64,000 nucleotides of DNA from Massilia phyllostachyos (GTDB lineage Bacteria; Pseudomonadota; Gammaproteobacteria; Burkholderiales; Burkholderiaceae_D): assembly GCF_021044825.1 (NCBI RefSeq), contig NZ_JAJNOC010000010.1, positions 124,001-188,000 on the forward strand, in the 5' to 3' direction. A program made the translations under genes and the position numbers. Below, in pieces: positions 59,752 to 64,000 of the stretch (position 1 is its first letter; every line of letters begins with the position of its first letter). Below the pieces are notes generated by a model. The model was not told the DNA's origin. It did not search any database and saw only the letters and a list, made by a program, of their open reading frames with translations.

Positions 59752-60699
59752 TCAGCCTACCGGCGTCAGGGCGGGACGTCCGGCGAAGTGCGCCTCCAGG
59801 TTGCCGACCGCGAGCCGCGCCATCGCGCGCCGGGTCTCCACCGTGAAGCTGCCGACGTGGGGCGTGAGGACCACATTGTCCATGGCGCGCAGGGCGCCCG
59901 GCACGCGCGGCTCGTCCTCGAACACGTCGAGCGCGGCGGCGCCGAGCCGGCCTTCGCCCAGCGCCGCGACCAGGGCCGCTTCGTCGACCACCGAACCGCG
60001 CGCGATGTTCACCAGCGTGCCTTCCGGGCCGAGCGCGTCGAGCACCGCCGCATCCACGGCGCGCCGGGTCGCTGCGCCGCCCGGCGTGGCCAGGACCAGG
60101 AAGTCGCTGGCCGCCGCCAGGTCGAGCAGCGAGGCGCAGCGCAGCGCCGGTTCCGGCCCTTCGCTGCGCTGGTAATAGCGGATCTCCATGCCGAAGGCGC
60201 GCAGGCGCAGCGCCACCGCCTGGCCGATGCGGCCGTAGCCATAGATGCCCACGACCTTGCCGCGCAGGCTGCGCGCCGGGGTCAGGGGGCGCTTTTCTTC
60301 CCAGGCGCCGGCGCGCACGTAGCGGTCCAGCAGTGGGATGCGGCGCGAGCCGGCCAGCAGCAGCGAGACCGCGAGGTCGGCCACGTCTTCGGTCAGTACG
60401 TCCGGGGTGTTGGTGACGACGATGCCGCGCGCCGCCATCGCCTCGAGGTCGACGGCATCGACGCCCACGCCGTGGACCGAGACGATTTCCAGCGATGGGT
60501 AGACGGCGGCCCCCGACGCATCGAGGCCCACGGTGCCGGTGGTGAGCACGGCGCGGATGCGCGGCGCGATGTCGCGCTCGAAAGCCGCGCGTTCTTCTTG
60601 CGCCATGCGCGCCGGGAAGTGGCAGGTGAACTGTCCATCCAGCGCGCCCAGGACGTCGTTCGTCCACACGCTGCCCAATACCGCGATCTCTGGTTTCAT
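59752..60699 (-). CDS. D-2-hydroxyacid dehydrogenase (NAD(P)-dependent)
   Basis: 315 residues. Nucleotide-binding GxGxxG at 154-159 (GIYGYGRIGQAVALRLRAFG). Catalytic residues are Arg234 (NIARGSVVDE), Glu263 (VFEDEP) and His281 (LTPHVGSFT). QRSEG after beta-2 (an Arg in place of the NAD-type Asp) suggests NADPH use, as in hydroxypyruvate/glyoxylate or 2-ketogluconate reductases. It is the first gene of a two-gene operon with the esterase. A GntR-type operator consensus lies 31 bases upstream. A sugar-acid branch of the carbohydrate locus is inferred. Confidence 0.92.
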   Translation of the reverse strand: MKPEIAVLGSVWTNDVLGALDGQFTCHFPARMAQEERAAFERDIAPRIRAVLTTGTVGLDASGAAVYPSLEIVSVHGVGVDAVDLEAMAARGIVVTNTPDVLTEDVADLAVSLLLAGSRRIPLLDRYVRAGAWEEKRPLTPARSLRGKVVGIYGYGRIGQAVALRLRAFGMEIRYYQRSEGPEPALRCASLLDLAAASDFLVLATPGGAATRRAVDAAVLDALGPEGTLVNIARGSVVDEAALVAALGEGRLGAAALDVFEDEPRVPGALRAMDNVVLTPHVGSFTVETRRAMARLAVGNLEAHFAGRPALTPVG

Positions 60700-60728
60700 C
60701 GATCCAATCCGTCCATGCAGAAAATCTC

Positions 60729-60741
60729 ATCGTACAACGAT
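60729..60741. promoter_or_regulatory. GntR/FadR-type operator candidate
   Basis: ATCGTACAACGAT is a palindrome with 5-base arms and its core TCGTACAACGA (60730-60740) fits the TNGTNNNACNA consensus of FadR-subfamily GntR regulators exactly. It lies about 30 bases before the dehydrogenase start codon, a position where a repressor would block transcription. No GntR gene is in the window. Confidence 0.5.
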
Positions 60742-60862
60742 TCGCCCGTATGCCTGTATGGACGGTGGCTTAAGCCAGGCTTCAGGCAGGCGTGAGGATC
60801 GGTGAGATTGCGCAGGCGCCGCTTACCTATACTGTGCGCTTTCGATCAATACAGGTGACTCG

Positions 60863-61534
60863 ATGTCGCGCGAGGTCCCTGCATTCGTCGCCGGCTACCT
60901 GTGCGCAGCGGCGAAGGAGGGCCGTCGCATCACGCTTGCCATGGAGCTCCCGGCAGTCGCGCAGGATGCGATCGACGCTTTCCTCGCCAGCCGCGGCGCG
61001 ACCGAGGACGTCGCACGCTTCACGGACGCGGCACTGTGGCGCCGGCCAATGCAGGACGGGCGCAGCAGCGCCGCGATGCTCGAGCTCTTCGGCCGCATCC
61101 GGACGCTGCGCGCCACGGGGATGGACATTCGGGTCGTGGCCATCGACGGCGAGGGGGCGCCGAAGGCCCGCGAAGCGCTGCTGGCGGCGAATCTGGCCGC
61201 GGTGCTCGATGGGAATGCAGGCCGGCAGGTCGTCGCCCTGGTGGGCGGACTGCACGCGATCCGCGAGAAAGGCAAGCGCTTCGACCCGCAGTACGAGTCG
61301 GCGATCTACCTGCTTTCCGCGCGCAAGCCGCTCTCCTTGACGGTCGGCACCGCGGGCGGCAGCGCCTGGATTTGTCGAGGCAACACGCCGGCTACCTGCG
61401 GCGAGGCGCAGTGGGACGTCAACCGGATCACACCGGCGCCGGCCGGCCCGTTCTCCCTGACGCCACCGTCCGCGCAGTTCGATGGCCTGTTCTACGTCGG
61501 ACCAACGACGGCGTCGCCGCCGCCGATTCGCTGA
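60863..61534 (+). CDS. EreA/ChaN-like (Tiki-fold) protein, probably lacking its N-terminus
   Basis: 223 residues. ITLAMELPAVAQDAIDAFL, WRRPMQDGRSSAAMLELFGR and VVALVGGLHAIREKGKRF resemble the erythromycin-esterase-like/ChaN fold, in which acidic and His residues line the active site. Family members normally begin with a signal peptide and a GExHG(T)xExP motif. Here the in-frame DNA upstream reads GDSMSREVP in its place, and no signal peptide can be made. The gene may therefore be truncated or decayed at its 5' end. The assignment is by pattern only and uncertain. It converges on the damaged beta-lactamase gene with a 3-base gap. Confidence 0.45.
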   Translation: MSREVPAFVAGYLCAAAKEGRRITLAMELPAVAQDAIDAFLASRGATEDVARFTDAALWRRPMQDGRSSAAMLELFGRIRTLRATGMDIRVVAIDGEGAPKAREALLAANLAAVLDGNAGRQVVALVGGLHAIREKGKRFDPQYESAIYLLSARKPLSLTVGTAGGSAWICRGNTPATCGEAQWDVNRITPAPAGPFSLTPPSAQFDGLFYVGPTTASPPPIR

Positions 61535-61537
61535 CAC

Positions 61538-62053
61538 TCACTCCAGTCCGATGCCGAGCCGCTCGATCGTGCCGGCCGCGCTGAGCGTCATTGAGACGAT
61601 CATGGTCTCGTCGCGATAGCGGAAACGGTAACGGGCGAGGCGGAGCACACCATCCTCCCTCCGTTCCAGCAATTCCACGGCCTGCAGTGGCCCGGCGTCG
61701 CCGATTTCCTCGGCGACGATGCCGATCCAGCGCGGTGCCTCGGGCAGGTGGCGCGAGACCGGGTCGTCGAGCCCCAGCTTGCCATCCTCGGCCAGCAGCA
61801 GGATCAGGGCGGCGGTGAAGGTCTTGCCGATCGAGCCGGACTGGAACATCGTGTGCGGCGTGGCCGCGACGCCATGCTCGACGTTGGCCAGGCCGTAGCC
61901 GCGCTCGCGCACGATCTTGCCGTGCTGGAGGACGACGACGGCGCCGCCGGGGACGTGGCGGCGCGCCATCTCGCGTTCGATGGCGTCGTCGAGCTGGTCG
62001 GCGCGGGCGCTGCAGGCCAGGAGGAGGGCCGATAACAGGAGAAGAGGACGCAT
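61538..62053 (-). pseudogene. Serine beta-lactamase-like hydrolase with internal deletion
   Basis: 171 residues in an open frame. It begins as a class C/serine hydrolase: signal peptide MRPLLLLSALLLACSARA, then RRHVPGGAVVVLQHGKIV and the SxxK nucleophile Ser74-Lys77 (MFQSGSIGKTFTAALILLL) and GKLGLDDPVSRHLPEAP. At residue 107 the text jumps to RWIGIVAEEIGDAGPLQAVE, which looks like the C-terminal accessory domain of such proteins. The expected LLTHTSG, YxN and HxG segments, some 200 residues, are absent. An in-frame internal deletion is the simplest explanation. The product cannot have activity. Confidence 0.7.
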
Positions 62054-62138
62054 GCGGTTTCAGGATGGTTCACGGGACCGCCAGTGTAGCGAGGCGCGGA
62101 TTGACAGGAATGCCATCGATCGTTGAATATCTGCCACC

Positions 62139-63127
62139 ATGACACATGCCGCCCACCCGATCGACGTCTGGATCGTCGTCTTCCCCAACTTCCTGCTGCT
62201 CGACGCCACCGGCCCGGTGCAGGTCTTCTCCAGCGCGAACGACGAGGCGGTCGACGCCGGCCTGCCGGCGCCGTACCGCATCCGCATCGCGGCGCCCGGC
62301 GGCGGCGCGGTGCTGTCGTCTTCCGGCGTGAGCCTGCTGGACGAGCCGCTGCCGCAAGCGGGACTCGAACACGCGACGGTGATCGTCTCGGGCGGCCGGG
62401 TGCGCGACCTGCCCTCGGTCGGTGACGAAGCGGGACGCGCGGCGCTGGCCTGGGTGCGTGGCGCCAGCGCGGCCGTATCGCGCTGCTGCGCGGTCTGCAC
62501 CGGGGCCTTCGTGCTGGCGCGCGCCGGCCTGCTGGACGGGCGGCGCGTGGTGACGCACTGGCAGGACGTCGCGGCGCTGCAGGCCGAGCACCCGTCGCTG
62601 CAGGTGCAGGACAATGCGATCCACGTCCACGACGGCAAGTTCTACACCTCGGCCGGCATCAGCGCCGGCATGGACCTGGCCCTGAGCCTGGTCGAGGAAG
62701 ACCTGGGCCGGAAGCGCGCGCTGGCCGTGGCGCGGCGCCTGGTGCTGTTCCTCAAGCGTCCCGGCGGACAGCGCCAGTTCAGCGCCGAGCTGCTGGCGCA
62801 GTCGCAGGACGATGGGGTGCATGCGCGCCTGACCGCCTGGCTGCGGCCGCGCCTGCGCCACGCAGTGCGGACCGAGGACATGGCCGAAGCCTGCGCGCTG
62901 TCGGTGCGCACCCTGCACCGGCGCTTGCGCGAGGAGGTCGACCTGACGCCGGCGCAGGTCCTGGCGCAGCTGCGGATGGAGAGCGCCTGCCGGCTGCTGG
63001 AGCGGCCGGGCGCCAGCTGAAGCAGGCGGCGCGCGAGTGCGGGTATGGCAGCGAATACAACCTGCGGCGGGCGTTCAGCACGCAGCTGGGCGTGCTGCCC
63101 AGCGAGTATCAGGCGCGCTTCGCCTGA
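62139..63127 (+). pseudogene. GlxA-type AraC regulator with DJ-1/PfpI domain, frameshifted near its end
   Basis: The open frame runs from 62139 to a TGA at 63018-63020 (293 residues). It has an N-terminal DJ-1/PfpI-like amidase domain (FLLLDATGPVQVFSSANDEA, CCAVCTGAFVLARAGLLDGR, SAGISAGMDLALSLVEEDLG) and the first AraC helix-turn-helix (MAEACALSVRTLHRRLREEV). From 63017 in the next frame the missing second HTH continues without gap for 36 codons (LKQAARECGYGSEYNLRRAF to a TGA at 63125-63127). One missing C near 63017 (GCCAGCTG for GCCAGCCTG) explains it. Either a real mutation or a sequencing error in a GC run. Without the tail the DNA-binding domain is incomplete. Confidence 0.8.
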
Positions 63128-63214
63128 ACCCGGCGGTAGGGCGGACCGGGCCACGGGAGGCGGGTTTCCCGTCCGCGCGTTTGAACAGTGCTGGGATAAT
63201 CCGTTCGCCTCGCT

Positions 63215-64000
63215 TCACCCGGGAGTTGAATGCGCGGACGGCGAAGCCGTCCACCCTACGATCCTCAATGTATCGAGCGGCATCGGCTTTGCGAGCAGGT
63301 AGCCTTGCGCCTGGTCGCAGCGCGCTGCACGCAGCAGCTCCAGCATCTCCTCGGTCTCGACGCCTTCCGCCACCACCGCCATGTTCAGCGCATGCGCCAT
63401 CTCGACAAAGGCCTTGACGAAATCGGAGGTCGTCACGTTCCCGTCCTCCTGCAGCAGGAAGGAGCGATCCAGCTTCAGCACGTCGATCGGGAAGCGGCGC
63501 AGGTAGGCCAGGCTTGAATAGCCGGTGCCGAAGTCGTCCACGGCAAGCGCGACGCCGAGGCGCTTGAGGTCCTTCAGCATCGCGGCGGTGCGCTCGATGT
63601 CCTCGATCAGCGCGCTCTCGGTCAGTTCCAGTTCCAGGCAATCGGGCGCCAGGCCGGTCTCTAATAACACCGCGCGCACCTCGTCCACAAAGTGCGCATT
63701 GCCGAGCTGGCGCGCCGAGACGTTCACCGATACCACCATCTTGCGCCCGAACTCGTCGATCAGGGCGCGGGTGCGGGCGCAGGCTTCCTGCAGCACCCAG
63801 CGCCCGATCGGGACGATCAGGCCGGTCTCCTCGGCGATGCCGATGAACTGCTGCGGCGGCACGCGGCCACGCTCCGGGTGGTTCCAGCGGATCAGGGCTT
63901 CCATGCCGACCGGCGCCATGCGCGCCAGGTCGATGCGCGGCTGGTAGTGCAGCTCGAACTCGCCGCGCGCCAGCGCCGGGCGCAGGGACACTTCGAGCGC
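63215..64000 (-). CDS. EAL-domain c-di-GMP phosphodiesterase (partial, start outside window)
   Basis: 262 residues of the C-terminus are visible; the N-terminus (probably GGDEF or sensor domains) lies beyond the window. The EAL domain keeps MEALIRWNHPERG, VNVSARQLG, LELELTESAL, VDDFGTGYSS, KLDRSFL and AEGVETEEM, so activity is expected. It is preceded by RPALARGEFELHYQPRIDL, the usual linker into EAL. The last 14 codons (VGWTASPSAHSTPG) are written by a GTAGGGTGG palindrome and its flank, not by the gene family, which ends at about MPLDTLRI. Confidence 0.9.
   Translation of the reverse strand, partial: ALEVSLRPALARGEFELHYQPRIDLARMAPVGMEALIRWNHPERGRVPPQQFIGIAEETGLIVPIGRWVLQEACARTRALIDEFGRKMVVSVNVSARQLGNAHFVDEVRAVLLETGLAPDCLELELTESALIEDIERTAAMLKDLKRLGVALAVDDFGTGYSSLAYLRRFPIDVLKLDRSFLLQEDGNVTTSDFVKAFVEMAHALNMAVVAEGVETEEMLELLRAARCDQAQGYLLAKPMPLDTLRIVGWTASPSAHSTPG
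63236..63259. repeat. GTAGGGTGG palindrome, copy 2
   Basis: On the minus strand GTAGGGTGGACGGC is followed by TTC and GCCGTCC, so GGACGGC and GCCGTCC (63236-63252) form a perfect hairpin with a 3-base loop. The shared GTAGGGTGG edge links it to the palindrome at 532-561. It lies in the coding 3' end of the EAL gene and encodes part of its tail. Confidence 0.7.

Overview
The window is a GC-rich (by eye about 65-70% G+C) stretch of a betaproteobacterial chromosome. The gene content (TctABC with a Bug-type binding protein, a PaoABC-like molybdoenzyme, alpha-2-macroglobulin plus pbpC, large TonB receptors, many c-di-GMP proteins) and the high-GC codon use suggest Oxalobacteraceae, in the style of Massilia/Telluria. 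This placement is an inference from gene families, not from a marker gene. I saw no rRNA, tRNA, CRISPR array, transposase or phage gene.

Layout. 1-324: 3' part missing of an HTH-plus-receiver regulator. 433-584: palindromic repeats. 597-3635: tctCBA tricarboxylate transporter on the minus strand. 3968-11625: alpha-2-macroglobulin-like protein and penicillin-binding protein 1C, overlapping. 11744-15599: three-subunit molybdenum oxidoreductase (minus). 15770-20162: an ankyrin-like exported protein and an M16 peptidase. 20176-22509: a cold-shock/DUF1294 membrane protein facing a three-gene secreted-protein operon with DUF2145. 22637-25822: purU, then a LytS/LytTR-type two-component pair with a tiny membrane protein. 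25980-29617: GNAT acetyltransferase, small exported protein, GAF-GGDEF-EAL protein, ankyrin protein. 29830-33704: pirin, OsmC, methyltransferase, a YhaJ-like LysR regulator and a DedA membrane protein. 33803-45032: a proline-rich membrane protein facing a five-gene signalling operon. 45106-60699: carbohydrate locus. 60863-64000: a zone of damaged or incomplete genes, and an EAL protein cut by the window end.

The most distinctive part is 34786-45032. An MpaB/DUF2236-family oxygenase gene is coupled by a 4-base stop/start overlap to a 7TM-DISM hybrid histidine kinase, which is coupled in the same way to a receiver-GGDEF diguanylate cyclase. The kinase-cyclase pair is then repeated in tandem. 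The two cyclases are nearly identical over about 220 residues and clearly different after that, while the two kinases have diverged along their whole length.

The carbohydrate locus (45106-60699) combines two TonB-dependent receptors, a secreted and a cytoplasmic GH43 glycosidase, a complete CUT1-type ABC importer, a LacI regulator, an HSL-type esterase and a D-2-hydroxyacid dehydrogenase. It reads as an uptake and breakdown pathway for an arabinose- or xylose-containing oligosaccharide: outer-membrane receptor, periplasmic trimming, ABC import, cytoplasmic trimming and de-esterification. The exact sugar cannot be read from the sequence.

Two dispersed repeat families touch gene ends. A 97-98 base imperfect palindrome with GGGTGTGAAAA/TTTTCACACCC ends occurs twice, and one copy supplies a stop codon. 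A GTAGGGTGG palindrome also occurs twice, and one copy supplies the C-terminal tail of the EAL protein. Several convergent gene pairs overlap at their 3' ends.
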